From Larix kaempferi (taxonomy: Eukaryota; Streptophyta; Pinopsida; Pinales; Pinaceae), in contig BSBM01001444.1 in assembly GCA_027924585.1 (NCBI GenBank), positions 1,302,001-1,366,000 of the forward strand: 64,000 nucleotides of DNA, in the 5' to 3' direction. The stretch's first letter is position 1, and every line of letters starts with the position of its first letter. The notes beneath the pieces are model-generated. The model had not been told where the DNA came from, searched no databases, and saw nothing but the letters and a program-made list of their open reading frames with translations. The translations under genes and the position numbers were made by a program. Below are positions 1-13,058 of this stretch, in pieces.

Positions 1-203
1 TTTATGAACCTTTCCTGATCACCCAATAAGAGCTATCTGCCTTGCCAAACTAGAGTATCCCTACAAGTGATCTACCCTGCCGAAGCACCTCCTTGCTATC
101 GAACCTACCCCAGCACTGCCCTACCTTCTCGAGACCAATAGTTTATTATATTCTGTTTTTGATATTGGGGATTGATATTCAATAGAGCATTTACAATTTC
201 CTA

Positions 204-279
204 GGAGAAGAGATCCCAGTGAATTTCTACTAGAATGAACAAGGCAAATACAAAAATTATTTGCAGAAAATATATTTTC
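204..279 (+). repeat. Direct repeat copy 1 (about 76 bp)
   Basis: Near-identical to 457-532. The shared block runs from the purine-rich GAGAAGAGATCCC stretch through an A/T-rich tail. This copy lacks the left arm that turns the second copy into a hairpin. Confidence 0.8.
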
Positions 280-287
280 ATTACATG

Positions 288-393
288 ATGCTTATCTTTT
301 TGTCCCACAGGGGTCGAGATTGATCGAGAGATCTGAGGGCCAGATATATTCGTCACCCAGGCGTATGATTCCTGGCCAGGGGCAACGCTCCCT
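288..393 (+). repeat. Direct repeat copy 1 (about 100 bp)
   Basis: Matches 915-1010 along its length, with a small insertion of about 8 bases near 338-347 relative to the other copy. Confidence 0.8.
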
Positions 394-444
394 GATCATC
401 CTTCTTCTGCAAAGCAAATACAGAAACATAAATATATCCCAGTC

Positions 445-481
445 AGAAATTCACTGGGAGAAGAGATCCCAGTGAATTTCT
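445..481. repeat. Perfect 15-bp-stem hairpin
   Basis: The arms 445-459 and 467-481 are exact reverse complements (AGAAATTCACTGGGA and its complement) around a 7-nt loop. Stem-loops of this kind end many plant mitochondrial transcripts, which fits the suggested origin of the block but does not prove it. Confidence 0.7.
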
Positions 482-532
482 ACTAGAATGAACAAGGCAA
501 ATACAAAAATTATTTGCAGAAAATATATTTTC
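457..532 (+). repeat. Direct repeat copy 2 (about 76 bp)
   Basis: Second copy of the 204-279 block. Its first bases form the loop and right arm of the hairpin at 445-481. Confidence 0.8.
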
Positions 533-914
533 CCGTTAAGCTAAATAAAACGAAGCTGGGATAATAAGCGGGCTGGGATAAGAACCGGGGATTGTTCTCG
601 CTTGCTCGTCTGATTATTGCTTGCCTTAGATCTATTTACCTCTTTATATCTTTTCTTGACCTTATCTCCCTTGCTGCCTGCCTTTGATCTTGCTGCTGCC
701 GCCCCTGGAAAAGCAACATGAGCTCCACTGTCATAAAGGATATCTATAGTAATAAGGAAGAAGAGCCGAAGCCTGAGAATAAAAAGGCTTGCTCTATCCG
801 AATAAAGCTCGCTTTCCCTTTCACTATTGAATTTCCCAGAGATAAAGGCCCAGATTCATATCAAATGGACAAACCTGACTGACACGTCTCCTGGATCTGC
901 TGGATCTACTTGGA

Positions 915-1010
915 ATGCTTATCTTTTTGTCCCACAGGGGTCGAGATTGATCGAGAGATCTGAGTTCGTCCACCCAGGCGTATGATTCCTGGCCAGGGGC
1001 AACGCTCCCT
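915..1010 (+). repeat. Direct repeat copy 2 (about 96 bp)
   Basis: Second copy of 288-393. The order of the two repeat families differs between copies, so the block was shuffled rather than simply duplicated. Confidence 0.8.
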
Positions 1011-1036
1011 CGAACTCGCCAACTACATTCTGAGCA

Positions 1037-1241
1037 TTATGGCGATCAAGAAGATCAGCAGAAAACGAAGCATTGGATAATTTGGATAGACGATTCGACT
1101 AGGGATTGGAGCGATGTGAGGACTTGGACGAATCTGACAGCACAATCGTTTTGAAAACGATGGATAACTAATATTGATACTGATAGGACACGCCGACACT
1201 CATTGTAAGAAGAATCTCCTGGATCGTTGGACGGGGACCCA
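1037..1241 (+). repeat. Dispersed direct repeat, left copy
   Basis: About 200 bp, starting at ATGGCGATCAAGAAGATCAG, recurs with small indels at 3249-3488. Neither copy has a convincing open frame. The origin is unknown. Confidence 0.75.
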
Positions 1242-1290
1242 TTGATAGAACTCGAACACAGCGGAGTAGGAAAGGTATGATTCCTTCCAA

Positions 1291-2578
1291 CCAGGGTTAG
1301 AATTTGAACGGGTAATTACTAAACTAACACGTATTTTTCACGGTTAATCAAATTTTGAAAACGTTATTAATTTTAATTTATTTTGTATGTTAGGGGCCGG
1401 GATAGGCTTCGACCTTGGATATTATGGTACAATAGTAATGCATGAAGACACAATATGCGATTTTAAGATTCTTTCGATTTTAAATTGATTTCAAAGATTT
1501 TTTTAATTTAAAATTGAGTAAATTAATTGTAATAATAAGATGAAGAAAAATTGTGATTGGGCAATTGAGTGAAATGGATATTAACTCACCATGTTTTGAC
1601 ATTCTATTTAATTTGATTTTATGGAACTTAGCGTTAAACATAGTTTAAATTATTAATTGGTAACCTTTGCAATTCCATATTTTTCATACTCCGGGTGGGT
1701 CGGTTTATATGGTTAAATCATTGACATATTGTAATAGTTTTTGGTGAGAATATTTTTGACTCTATATTAATTTTAATATGTTTGGGAAATTTTTATAATG
1801 TTTTAAATATAATATTTATTAAATTATATTTTTGAAAAATAAAAAAATTGATAAATTAAATATTTTTAATTGTATTTAATTCTAAATTTATAAATTTTAT
1901 TTATTTTACAATATCTTTATCACAAAATTAAAATGAATAAATAAAGAAATAGTTTACATGCACCTGTATTTTTATATATTAATTTAAAGATTATATATGT
2001 TAATTAATTCATTATGGAAGATTTAGTCTTGAGTGTGGGTGTGAGTGTGAGTGATATTATTTTTTTAAATTGTCTTTAATTTTATTGGTGAGTTTCTTAT
2101 GATATGTCTTAAGTGGTCTAGGAATTTGTTTATGTTATTTTGATATTAAGTTTGGTTAACATTTTTCATTCGACAATGTTTACAATCTATATGGGAAACT
2201 TAGTATGGAAATATGGTTTTGTGGGAGGCTCCCAATCCCACTTTGTACACCTCCGATATTTCCAAGTTTTTTAAAATGATTTATTTGATTATGTTAAAAC
2301 ATAGTAACATTTTATTATTCTTATAGTTTTAGTAATTGATTGAAAAAATTACTATTACTCATTGGCAAAATGCTTCTAAAATAGTTTAAAGTTGAAGTGG
2401 TCTCTTCCTATCCACTTATTGGAAAGGGAAAGTGAATGGCTCAAAAAAGAATGTAGAAATTGGCTTGGTCCTTATTTTGGCCCTCACCCACAAAAACACA
2501 TTGATAATAAAATTGTGACCTATGGTTGTCAATTTGCACAACAAAATTTCATGGCATATGCATGACCTACGTTTCATT
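1291..2578. other. AT-rich intergenic stretch
   Basis: Very AT-rich, with no open frame or motif I can assign. A short tract near 1278-1390 resembles 15168-15300 (GGTTGGAATTTG-like start, then AACGGGTAA), so both may be remnants of one old repeat. Confidence 0.5.
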
Positions 2579-2694
2579 GGCTTTATATTTTGGCCAAGAT
2601 ATCAAATGTACTAATCATTTGTTTATTATCACGATCGGCTTTATATTTTGGCCAAGATATCAAATGTACTAATCATTTTTTTATTATCACGATC
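2579..2694 (+). repeat. Tandem duplication, 2 x 58 bp
   Basis: Units 2579-2636 and 2637-2694 differ at a single base that I can see (CATTTG versus CATTTT). This indicates a very recent duplication. Confidence 0.9.
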
Positions 2695-4389
2695 CAGTAA
2701 TACCACAAATAAGTATGCTCAAAAGTTTTTATCATAAGCTATGATTTTTTTTTATATATTCAAATTATTATGTCAAATTTTTATCATAATGTATCGTTAA
2801 TAATACACAGGCAACTTACTTCATATGTGTAGGTTGTCTTGTTCCATGCGGCATGGGAGGATCTCAATTTTTAGAGTACGTGATCAACGAAAAACAACCT
2901 AAATGAGTTTATTGTTATCTTTAATTGAAAATTAAACTCTTTAATAAGAAAATCATATTATCTCTTTTAATTGGAAATTAAACTCTTCAATAAAAACATT
3001 GTTAATTAAAAATCTTTTTTTATAAAACTTGATTGTTGAAGGGTTATTTTTTCACCATAACGTTGTGTGACAGGTAAAATAAAAGTTCAAAACGTCAAAA
3101 AAAATTAGTTTGAAGGGCAGAGACGAAATGAAATTCCAACCCTGCTTCCAACTCCTATACATTTGAAAACTTGCATAGGTGTTCAATTTCATTGCAAGTA
3201 TACATTTGAAAACTTTATATCAATCAATTTCATTGCATAGGTGTCCAATTATGGCGATCAAGAAGATTATTATGGTGATCAAGAAGATCAGTTGAAAACG
3301 AAGCATTAAATAATTTGGGATCGACTAGGGGTTGGAGCGATGTGGGGACTTGGACGAATCTGACAGCACAATCATTTTGAAAACGATGGATAACTAATAT
3401 TGACACTGATAGGATTCGCTTGATGGAGAAGTTCACACGCCGACACCCATTGTAAGAAGAATCTACTGGATCGTTGGACGGGGACCCAGGGTTGGAATTT
3501 GGATTTTTGGATTTATGTTTGCCCATCACACAATTTTTGTTTATGTTTTGTGTTCCTGTTCGGAGTGAGCTATTATCTTTTAAAAGTGACTGTCAATGTC
3601 AGAGAGTAGTTGATTTTGTGATCGATGTCATGTCAGATTATGTTCTTCCATATATTCTTCAACTTGCATGACGCATCTTGAAACACTTAGCAAGTAATTA
3701 TATATTCTATTTTATTTTGGAAAGATCTCAACACGTGGAAAGCGGTTATAACGTTGGACATTATGTGAAGTACAAAGAACTTTACGTGAAGAACCAAGGG
3801 AGAGTTGAGCCAGATTCAAACCAAAGCATAACAAAAGCATAAGGATCGTTTAGCGAGTGCTTCAAACCAAAGATTGAGATTGATCCATGAGGCCATCTCA
3901 ATGAAGAAACCTACTTCAATCGGTTGACCGAGAAACTAATAGATTTCAAGTTATTTCTTGAGATCCTTCATTGGAACACCACTAAAATAATAAAGAATCC
4001 AAGAACTCTATTATATATATATTTAAACACATTTAAATATAATTATGGTAATTACATTGCTTTTTTGCACTACATATATACATATATAAGGGTTGTAATA
4101 TTGTTTTTTTGCAATAACTACATCCATTGGGAATTGGAATCAGAAGGACTTTATAGTTTTATGAAAAATAATGATTTATAGCTTTATAAGAAATAATGAT
4201 ATATAATCTTTATAAAATTTTAATAAATATATTTGTTTTATAAATATATATATATTTGATTCTACTTTAAATTTATGTAAACATTATTGTTTTCAGACCT
4301 AAACACAAAAAAATTGAAAAAGTAAATAGCTGCCTTATAGCTTAAAAACAATAATAATATAATTAATGCACAAATAGATATTAATATTA
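2695..4389. other. Intergenic DNA with repeat pieces
   Basis: It holds the second copy of the 1037-1241 repeat at 3249-3488. At about 4057-4165 there is a fragment related to the 8.4-10.3 kb repeat (ACTACATCCATTGGGAATTGG motif). Short open frames such as 3474-3671 and 3924-4181 have no recognisable domains and look like chance frames. Confidence 0.5.
3249..3488 (+). repeat. Dispersed direct repeat, right copy
   Basis: Second copy of 1037-1241. It carries about 35 extra bases, including a local duplication of the GATCAAGAAGAT motif near its start. Confidence 0.75.
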
Positions 4390-4413
4390 TTTTGTAATAT
4401 TAATATTACAAAA
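4390..4413. repeat. Perfect 24-bp AT palindrome
   Basis: The 24 bases read identically on both strands (TTTTGTAATATT as half-site). They lie inside a low-complexity TTAATATTAT-rich tract, so this is probably simple-sequence evolution rather than a site. Confidence 0.7.
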
Positions 4414-7400
4414 TTAATATTATTGCAAAATTAATATTATTTTGTAATACAACAATATACAAAAGTAGGGATGATAACGACAATTGTGTAGAGAGAAGTA
4501 TAAATTCTTGAAGGTCTATGACCAAAGAATTTTTTTTATATGAAAACACTTGAATGAAAGAGAAAACGCTTAGATGTGCCCCTAACGAGGGAAGCAACAT
4601 TGCAAGTTGTTACAAAGTTGATGGTAGTTTGAATCTATTTAAAAAAACACAAATTAGATTTAAGCCATCTAGGATTTAAATTAAGTTTTTTTATTTCTAA
4701 ATAGATTAGGCATATAACATATAAATTTTATTTGTAAATAGATTTGGAAGTGTTTAAATTTTTTATTCTATTATTATTTTATGTAGAATTCCCATCAAGT
4801 ATTAGGATTTCGCTAGATAACATATAATATTTATTTAATAGGTTATCCCTTCTTACTTATGTTTTTCACATTTTGTTATTCACTATTTCACAAAAATATA
4901 AGTACAAAGTTAATGAATTAACATTGTTCAAATTCCGTATTTTGCATAACCTTGAAGTACTTTTTTTTCTTCCTATTTTCCAAAATGTTATTGTATTTCC
5001 TATGGATATCATATATTGGTTAAAGTGAATACATAATGTAACTCAACATTACCAAATTTTTAGTATTAAAACAATAAATAGCACTACATTGAACTAATTA
5101 AAATGAAGTTTTAAAAAAGTTCTCCATACTTGTCATAAATAAAAACTAATCTTTGTCAAGAACATTTCATAAATTTAATATGTATATTCTGTATTTTTTA
5201 TTTTTTATAAAATGAAAATTTATTAATAGTTTATATTATTTTTCTTTAAACTAAAAACAAAACATCATATACAAATACCCTTATGACATTCAAATTATTC
5301 AATTTCTTTAGATACTATATGTGAAATCCAAACCCTTATTATTCTTGTTTTTAGGACAAGACTTCGTGAGCTGTGTTATACTTTTTGCGTAAGGAAACGC
5401 TATGATTTCTTTCTAGAAACTTCTTTTGCTTTACAATGTGAGATAGAATCCGTCAAGATTCACAAGGATTTACCATGGCCTTTACAGAAAATGGAAAGAT
5501 AGGAGGTGGAAAGGCAACGATACAACTACATCCCAAGCATAACCATACCTAATTAATTATAACAACCCCCCTTTTTCGATATACTTTGGATGAAGTTGAA
5601 TTTCTTCATATTTTCGATAAAGTTGAATTTCATAGAGCTAAGAAATTTTTAAAACAGTACACTACACTATAAATCTATGTGTATATGGAAAGTAAAAATA
5701 ATTTCCATGATGTTGTTTTTAAGGTTGTTTTATATGAAAACTGGAAGAAAAAAACTAAATAATAAATAATAAAATTTAACTTAATTTTAAAATATAAGAC
5801 TCAGTCTATATAGCACAGCGCAATAAGGCATACCAAAGAAAATCATAAACCTAGTTGAAGAAAACCAGTATCTCTACATTGCAGACCTAGCAGAAACAAA
5901 ATGTAGAGAATGATTGTACATTCTATAAAGCTGAAGACCCATTATAAAAATTTAGAAAATACATACAGAAATAACATATGAAAAACAAAGATCTCCACAG
6001 AAAACATATAATAATTTAATAGTGTGGGTGGCCATAACTACCGAGTGGCACACCCATCGAATTCAATACAAGCAATTATTTCTTGCTCACCATAACTAAA
6101 CAAAGTACTGATAGCATTTTTCAGTTTTTTGTTTATCAATTTGAAGAATGCCGATATATCTCTTAGTAATTAGAAAAGATTGCCCATGACATACCAAAAA
6201 TAAATAGAATCCAGAGCCACTTCTGAGTCTGGAAGCAAACCGGAGATAAGTACTATTCCTTACTGTAATTATGAGGCAGCTTAGTACCAGATTAATCATG
6301 CTTATCGGTACAATAAATAACAGCTAAACTAGTTCAGGGTGTAATCGATACTGCTTATGTAATCGGTAGTATATGAAACAGTAATTAGAGGTCGTACTGA
6401 TTAATATAAAACGCTTAGTGGTAAACTATGATTCACAAGGTAAGATGATGGCAGTGCACTATGTATGGTTAAAAATTATCCGAACAAAGGAAATAGACTT
6501 ATTAATTATATTAAACGCTTTAGTAACCATATTCGATTTGACTTAGTAGCACAAATTTAATAAACAGGACTATGCTTATTAGTCTTGTAACCTCTTAGCT
6601 AAGGTGAGAACTGTACCATACTTAGAGATTGTGCAGTGACGTTGAAGAACGAAAAAACATAGAATAAAGTTTGTCAAAATAGTTGAAGTCGCTATAAAAA
6701 AATTCAAAGATAATCTAGATAATCTATTGCAGACATAGTTAGAAAATCTGTATTTTATATATCTGCAACAAGTATAAAGGAAATATGCTAGCATAAAATA
6801 TGAGGCTACAGTTAACTTGAAGTAGGATCAAAGTCTTATGTCATCTATTATGAAGTTTCTACCTGAAAATGTCATTGATTTCTGAATGTTAGTTATTTCA
6901 TCGCCGATCTCAATGAAAATGGTCTGGGTAGCTTCAAATCATGATCCACTGGATTGATACTTTGGGATCTGCACAAAGAAGAGAACTGATCTTGTAACAG
7001 ATCTCAACGAAGATGGTATCACTAGCTTCAGATTTTAGAAAGAATTTCATTTTTGATAAACTCGAACATGCTACAAGACTTAGCTTGAGCACTGCAGAAA
7101 ATCCTCATGAATCATACTAACAGAGGTAACCAATACCTTCCTGAAAAAGATATCTCAATAAATTAATGATTAATAAACAAAATCAGTGGCATAAATGATT
7201 ACTACTTTCGATGGAGACTTTTGTGTCTCAGATTCTCTTGACATTGTCTCCATGAACAACCAAAAATCCCTCACTCGTGAGGCTTCCAAGAGCATTGTGA
7301 ATCTGAAAGAAACCCCAAGGAAAACTGAATAAGCATGTGAGTACCAGTGCTACTAACAAATAAATACGGTCAATTAAAATACAACATACGAGCAAGTTAT

Positions 7401-7551
7401 TAAGTCGATCAGTACATGTAGAGACTTCGACAGACTGCAACTGAAGAGCTTAGGTAGACTGCAACTAAAGAGCTAAGGTAGGATACCCTGGTTTAGCCAC
7501 ATTTTAATAAAATCCGATGTGAGAATGAAGATTTAACCAGGTGAGCATCGT
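4414..7551. other. Intergenic stretch, nothing assignable
   Basis: No protein family is recognisable on either strand. The short minus-strand frames at 6096-6299, 6579-6794 and 7228-7440 lack domains, and AT-rich sequence around them offers no clear gene structure. Confidence 0.5.
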
Positions 7552-7668
7552 GTCAATTGAAGGAAGGAGGTGTGAAACATGTCAATTGAAGGAGGTGTGG
7601 AAGTCCACGTGCATACAATAAACCTTCATATGAGCATCGTGCCAATTGAAGGAGGTTTGGAGGTGTCA
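7552..7668 (+). repeat. Short motif repeated three times
   Basis: A TCAATTGAAGGAGGTGTGGA-like motif occurs near 7553, 7579 and 7631. Two copies are preceded by a GAGCATCGTG lead. Function is unknown. Confidence 0.6.
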
Positions 7669-7865
7669 AATTAATTTAAATGTTCGCTAACAGCTATGGA
7701 AATTGCAGATAAGTCACATTAGTGAAATATTTATAAGGATTTGTAAGGAATATAATGTATTGTATTTTTTTTATTTTTTGAATTTTAAACAATGTGCTCA
7801 ATGATAAAAAAAAGTCCCATCAATGGTTATTGTCCAATAGAAACTTAGAAAAAATGTAATAAAAT

Positions 7866-8165
7866 AAAATGAAAAATTGCATTGAAATTTGAAATGAAAT
7901 GGGAGCGTTGATGAAATTCCATCATGAAAATCATTGAAATGTTATTTTGAAAATGAAATAAAATGTAGGTTTTGAGTTTATGTTCGAGTGATAAGTTATA
8001 TATTTTTGGAAAATTTTATTTTATCAATTTTTTTCTATATTGGTTGAGGGTTTTGTTTTAATTTCTATAAGAAAATTTGGTTGTATAGGATGTATAAATA
8101 TGAAAGAACAATTTAATATGTATGTTTTGTGTTGTATTCTAATTTAATATGTATGAAAGAACAAT
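7866..8165 (+). repeat. Dispersed repeat, 3-prime partial copy (a)
   Basis: Shares with 8826-9170 and 10090-10320 the series GAAATGAAATGGGAG, AATGAAATAAAAT, GAGTTTATG, GTGATAAGTTATA and ATATGAAAGAACAATTTAAT. It is the 3-prime portion of the repeat unit described for 8380-9175. Confidence 0.7.
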
Positions 8166-8379
8166 TTTTTGTTTTTATGTTTTGTGTTGTGTTTGAGTGC
8201 ATGCCAAACCCATGAGGGTTTCTCTATATTTATCCAGAGTCTTCCTACAAATACATCGATTAGTGTTCAATTAGTATTAGACAAAGCATAAATCAATTTA
8301 GAGTCTCCCTACAAGTACATCAATTAGTGTTCAATTAGTATTAGACAAAGTAGAAATCAATTTATACCGGCATGCAGGG

Positions 8380-9175
8380 GATGGATGGGGTGTACCTCCA
8401 TCCATCAAGCTTGGAAGGCCACCTATTGCAATCCCTATGGTGAAGAGGATAAGACAAGTGCAGATCTCTCTCCAGTTGAGGACGCTTTCTCCCTATTGAC
8501 CAAAAATCCTCCATGCTTTCGTCGTGGAGATGACGTTGTTTCCCTAGAGATGACTACTGACCAAATCATTGCATTGCATTCAAATTGTACGGTTCAATTC
8601 ATATGCCACCTACCTACAACCAACAGTTAATATTGCCTTTTTCCACTACCTACATCCTACATCCATCGATTTGTTAATATTTCTTTTTTCCACTACCTAC
8701 ATCCATCGGTTTGTTAATATTGTTTTTTGCTGCTACCTACATCCATCGGTTTGCATAGTTTTGTTTTTTGCTTTTTGTATTGGGAATTGGAACTTTATGA
8801 TGAAAAGGACTTGTAACTAAAATCTATTTTGAAATGAAATGGGAGCATTTTCTTGATGTACATCACATTTCACTACTCAATGACTCACCTCAATCAATGA
8901 AATCCATCAATCCATATGGAATAGACCTTGATTAATGTTCATGTTGTTATCCATTGATTAATGTTCATGTTGTCATCCCTTTGAGTTTATGTCTGGGTGA
9001 TAAGTTATATAATTTTGGCAAAAAAAATTTATCAAATGTTTTCCATATTTATTGAGGTTTTTGTTTTAATTTTTAGTTAAGAAAATTGTGGTGTTGTTTT
9101 TTTGTTGTATGGATGTGTAAATATGAAAGAACAATTTAATATGTATGTTTTTGTTGTATTCTAATAGTTTTTATG
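8380..9175 (+). repeat. Dispersed repeat unit (b), about 0.8 kb
   Basis: The order is: a CTCCAGTTGAGGACGCTTTC block, a GCATTGCATTCAAATTGTA block, a small tandem array at about 8640-8770 in which CTACCTACATCCATCGG recurs with T-rich spacers, then the GAAATGAAATGGGAG tail. The same order recurs at 9185-10310. Open frames across it (for example 8385-8630) are not conserved between copies, so I treat the unit as non-coding and possibly a non-autonomous element. Confidence 0.65.
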
Positions 9176-9184
9176 ACTATAAAA

Positions 9185-10310
9185 TCTCTGATTAAAGAGG
9201 AGGATATGTGATTAGCAGTCATCTCCAGTTGAGGACACTTTCACCCTGGAGATGAGTGTTGACCACAAATCCTCCACACTTTTTCCCCGAAGATGATTTT
9301 TTATCACAAATCCTCCATGCTTTCCACCTCTCATGTCATATTTGAGCTTCTCCTCGACTAGGAGGGAGAATAATTCCCTATAGAGATGCGTCATGGACTT
9401 CAGGTCAACTCCTTGGGAATACCATGATCAACCACTTGGAATATTCCCCATTCAGAATAGGCCTTGCTCACCTCATCTCTCACGTGACCCCTTTCCTCAC
9501 CGGCAATACCCGCGAGGAAGATGATGGGAATATCTTTGCTAAAGTTGTTGTAACCATCTTGGGGCGCTCATCCTCGTCACGGATGAAGATGGACTATTGG
9601 GACTGCTCATCTTCGTCCTCATCCTCGTCTGCAAATTTTGAGAGGATGAGAAACAATTCATAGTAGCAAAGTATATACCATGAGAGTATGAAAGACGATA
9701 TCATTTGCACAAATAAACATTCATTAAACATACAACATGGGGAAATCATGGAGCGTAAAAAATGACAACAGGTACGCCCTCCCTCTCTCCAGAAAATCCA
9801 GGCTAACATACACCAAAACGAGCTTGCCACCCGTTGGGCGAAGAAGAGGAAGGGCAAACAAAGACCGGGTAACATTTTCATTAGTGGCCACCTACATGAG
9901 ATCAAAGCATTGCATTGCATTCAAATTGTATGGTTCATACTATATGCATTCTACTTACAACCAACGGTTAATATTTTTTTTTGCTTTTTTCCACTACCTA
10001 CATCCTACGTCCATCAGTTTGTATAGTTTTTTGTTTTTTTCCACTACCTACATCAATCGGGAATTGGAATGTTACAATGAGAAGGACTTGTATTTCTAAC
10101 ATCTATTTTGAAATGAAATGGGAGTGTTTTCTTGATGTACATCAAATTTCACTAGTCAGTGACTCACCTCAGTCAATGAAATGCCATCATGGAAATCATT
10201 GAAATGTTATCGTGAAAATGAAATAAAATACCATTGTGAAAATGAAAGTTCAGTGTGAAAAGAGTATATATGGAATAGACCTTGATTAAAGTTCATGTTG
10301 TTATCCTTCG
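9185..10310 (+). repeat. Dispersed repeat unit (c) with about 570 bp insert
   Basis: Parallel to unit b, but about 570 bp (roughly 9336-9905) is inserted between the CTCCAGTTGAGGAC block and the GCATTGCATTCAAATTG block. The insert has balanced base composition and includes a GA/TC-rich codon-like run near 9605-9640 (Asp/Glu-rich on the minus strand). I cannot assign a protein to it. The 108-codon minus frame 9594-9920 has no known domain. Confidence 0.55.
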
Positions 10311-12709
10311 GTGTCGGCTTTGAACTAGAGATGGCTAGGTTGTTTACAATACTTTTTCCAAATAATATGTAGTTAGCTATTTGTTACAGTTTGATAGTGT
10401 AGTGTTAAAAATTATTTAAAAAAATATCAATACAAATTTATTGGTTTTAAAAATTATACATTAAAATGGATTTATGTTATTTTATTTTACACTATATATA
10501 TTTTATTATTATTATTTTCCTTTTTATTAATCTTAATTTATTTTTAATTTATAACTTTAAATGATAAACATAAGACAAATATAAATTATAAATACAATCA
10601 ATATTTTTTAGTTTGAGAAATGTTATTAAAAAAACAGTATACTAGTTTCTTTAAATCATGTTTGATTCAATTAATTATAATATTCTATATAATCTAATAA
10701 AAGATCAATGAACATAATCTTCTAAAACATGGGTAAAACTAGTTACAAACTCGTAAGCATATGATTTATTTATAAACCCAGCTTTAGCAGTTATATGTGT
10801 ACGCTATTTTGACCTTAGGATTTGTGTAGGATATAATAGCACTTGATTGTGATGAGTTAGTTCACGGCAATTTATTAATTTGGGACTATTTTGTATATTT
10901 TTCTACATATAGATTCCAAAGTGCCAATACAACGATTATATAAATCGATTAAATTTTGACGTTTGTGAAACTAATCAAACTCCTTACAAACAGGTTATGG
11001 TTACAATCCTGCCTTTATTAATGATCTATATGCAAAAAAAACTCTTATATATATGTAGCATATATGTAACAGCCCATGGTTGCATGTTTATATCTCTTTC
11101 CTAACATGTTTATATTATTTGGAAAATGGTTCCTAACTAACGTTGGATTGGGACGCCCTCATAATCACATCTACCCATTTCACAATTTTTTGAATGTTAT
11201 TGCTGGAAGCATCTTCCTTTTGAAGATTTTTATTATATTACTTTTCAATTAATTTTTACCTTTATCTTTTATTGCTCACCACTAATTTATTTCTTTTTTT
11301 TTTATTTTCTTTTTTTTTGCAACTCTCAAATTATTAATTATATACTAAAAAAAATCTAATTAATAATGTACATTCTTTTTAGCTCTTATCTACTTAGGAT
11401 GAAAGTGCCTTCAAGACAAATAATGACATAAACAATTAACTGCTAGAAAGAGTATCTAACTTGATTTTGCCAATGTCCAATAATTTATATTTTTTATTTC
11501 TTTCATAGTTAATTGTTAAAAGTTAGCAATCAAATGTACACTCTTAGTTTTCCAACTTTCTCTTATCAAAACTTTTATTAAAATAATATAATATTTTATG
11601 ATTATTTTAATTTATATTCTCAATCTCAATTTTCTCTTTTGATTAATCCGTACTCTTAGTTGAGTTGAGATAACACATACAACTATACAAAGTAGCTCAA
11701 TTCTCCATAATCTATATTTTTCAAGTTCATCCTAATTAATTGTCAAATAAGATGATGACACTTACCTTTCCTTGAGCACTTTAGGTTAGCATATGAGGAT
11801 AATTTGACAATTATAATTTGCTAGTGGGGAAGCTGACTTAGAGAGCAATTTTATAGCTAGTTTTAGAAAATGAATTAATTTCTATTATGATTGTTTTTTT
11901 GAGTTTCTCTCTTTTAAAGATACTTTGTTTCAGAGGTTGTGGGGATCCTGGTAAGACATATATTTACATTCTAGTTAATGAAAAAGACTACCTCATATAA
12001 GAATTTGGTTGTTTTGGACTTCCACCTTTTAAGAAATAAATATAGATAATTTAAAATGGGCTACCACCACCATTATAAGAACTGCTAGTCATTAATGACC
12101 TATTAGAATGAGGATTTTGTAGGTTTTTTAGATTTCTAAATTTATCATGTTCATATTTAGATTTTTAGATTTTGTAGGTTTATTATATTTCCTGACCAAA
12201 ATTCACCTATTCACCCATTCAGATTAAGATTTTATTGGTTTTTCAAAATTAGATTTGGTAGGTTTTTAAGTATATGATTGACTGCACATTAGATTTACAA
12301 TTGTTTAGGTTTTTCCTATATTATATGATTCAGATGATTTACATTATATTTACAATTTTTAGGTTTTTTTTTTATATTATATGATTCGGATGATTCAGAT
12401 TTACATCGATGAGGAGGCAAAGGGAAATAAAAAGGATGCATGGTAGAGTTGGACTTATGCATTAACCTATCTAGTCAAGGCAGGTTAGGTTTAATTTGAC
12501 AAGGTTTGTTGAGCATGGTGTTATTATGTTCGGAATCGGGTCATTAGGTGTGGGTAAATTTTTCTTTTCTTTTAATAACTTTATTAGTTACTCAACAATC
12601 TCTTTCACCCACTTTTTTTTAATATAGTTTTCAGTCCTCTTCAAAATAAATAATATGGCATTATTGCCTCATTTTTTCAATCTCAATAAATAGCTTGGCA
12701 ATGTTGTTT
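10311..12709. other. AT-rich intergenic DNA
   Basis: No coding signal seen. Between about 12110 and 12370 the motif TTTTAGGTTTTT/GATTTTGTAGGTTT recurs several times as a degenerate short-period repeat. Confidence 0.5.
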
Positions 12710-12957
12710 GCTCAATCTTTATCTTATGTCAATTATTCAAAATTTAAACTTAAAAATTTATGAGCGTCAATCATTCCTGATATATCCAAAGGCTCCAATG
12801 TTTGTAATATTTTGTTTTAAATTTGGTATTAGTTCGCTCAATCTTAATCTTATGGCAATTATTCAAAATTTAAATTTAAAATTTTACACCTTCCATCATT
12901 CCAAATATATCCATAAGGTCCCAGTATTTATGATATTTTGTTTTGAATTTGGTAAAA
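12710..12957 (+). repeat. Tandem duplication, 2 x about 125 bp
   Basis: Units 12710-12835 and 12836-12957 align throughout (GCTCAATCTT start, ATTTTGTTTT.AATTTGGTA end) with scattered substitutions. A frame of 94 codons spans both units, but no family is recognisable. Confidence 0.8.
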
Positions 12958-13058
12958 GGTATCACTTTCTGGGAAGAAAATTGATAAATTAAAGTAATTT
13001 CAACTCCCAATTTAATATTATATGCACTAATCTCAACTCCCGGTTGGTTGGGACACAA

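Larger units (their letters stand above)
1..1290. other. Candidate mitochondrial-DNA insertion (NUMT-like)
   Basis: This block is clearly richer in G+C than the AT-rich DNA that follows it. It has the even base usage and short duplicated blocks typical of plant mitochondrial intergenic DNA. No gene is recognisable. It contains two internal direct-repeat pairs (204-279/457-532 and 288-393/915-1010) and a perfect hairpin. Its right part (1037-1241) recurs at 3249-3488. Mitochondrial origin is inferred from style and composition only. An unknown transposable element or an old organelle-like duplication would also fit. Confidence 0.4.

Noticed and set aside
3924-4181. 85-codon frame as a gene
   Set aside because: Very AT-rich, Ile/Tyr/Asn-heavy translation without domains, and overlapping a repeat fragment.
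4381-4445. AT palindrome as a replication origin or matrix attachment site
   Set aside because: Lies in simple TTAATATTAT repeats. Nothing beyond AT-richness supports a site.
12708-12992. 94-codon frame with internal repeat as a repeat protein
   Set aside because: The protein repeat simply follows the 125-bp DNA tandem duplication in AT-rich DNA. No start context or homologue is evident.
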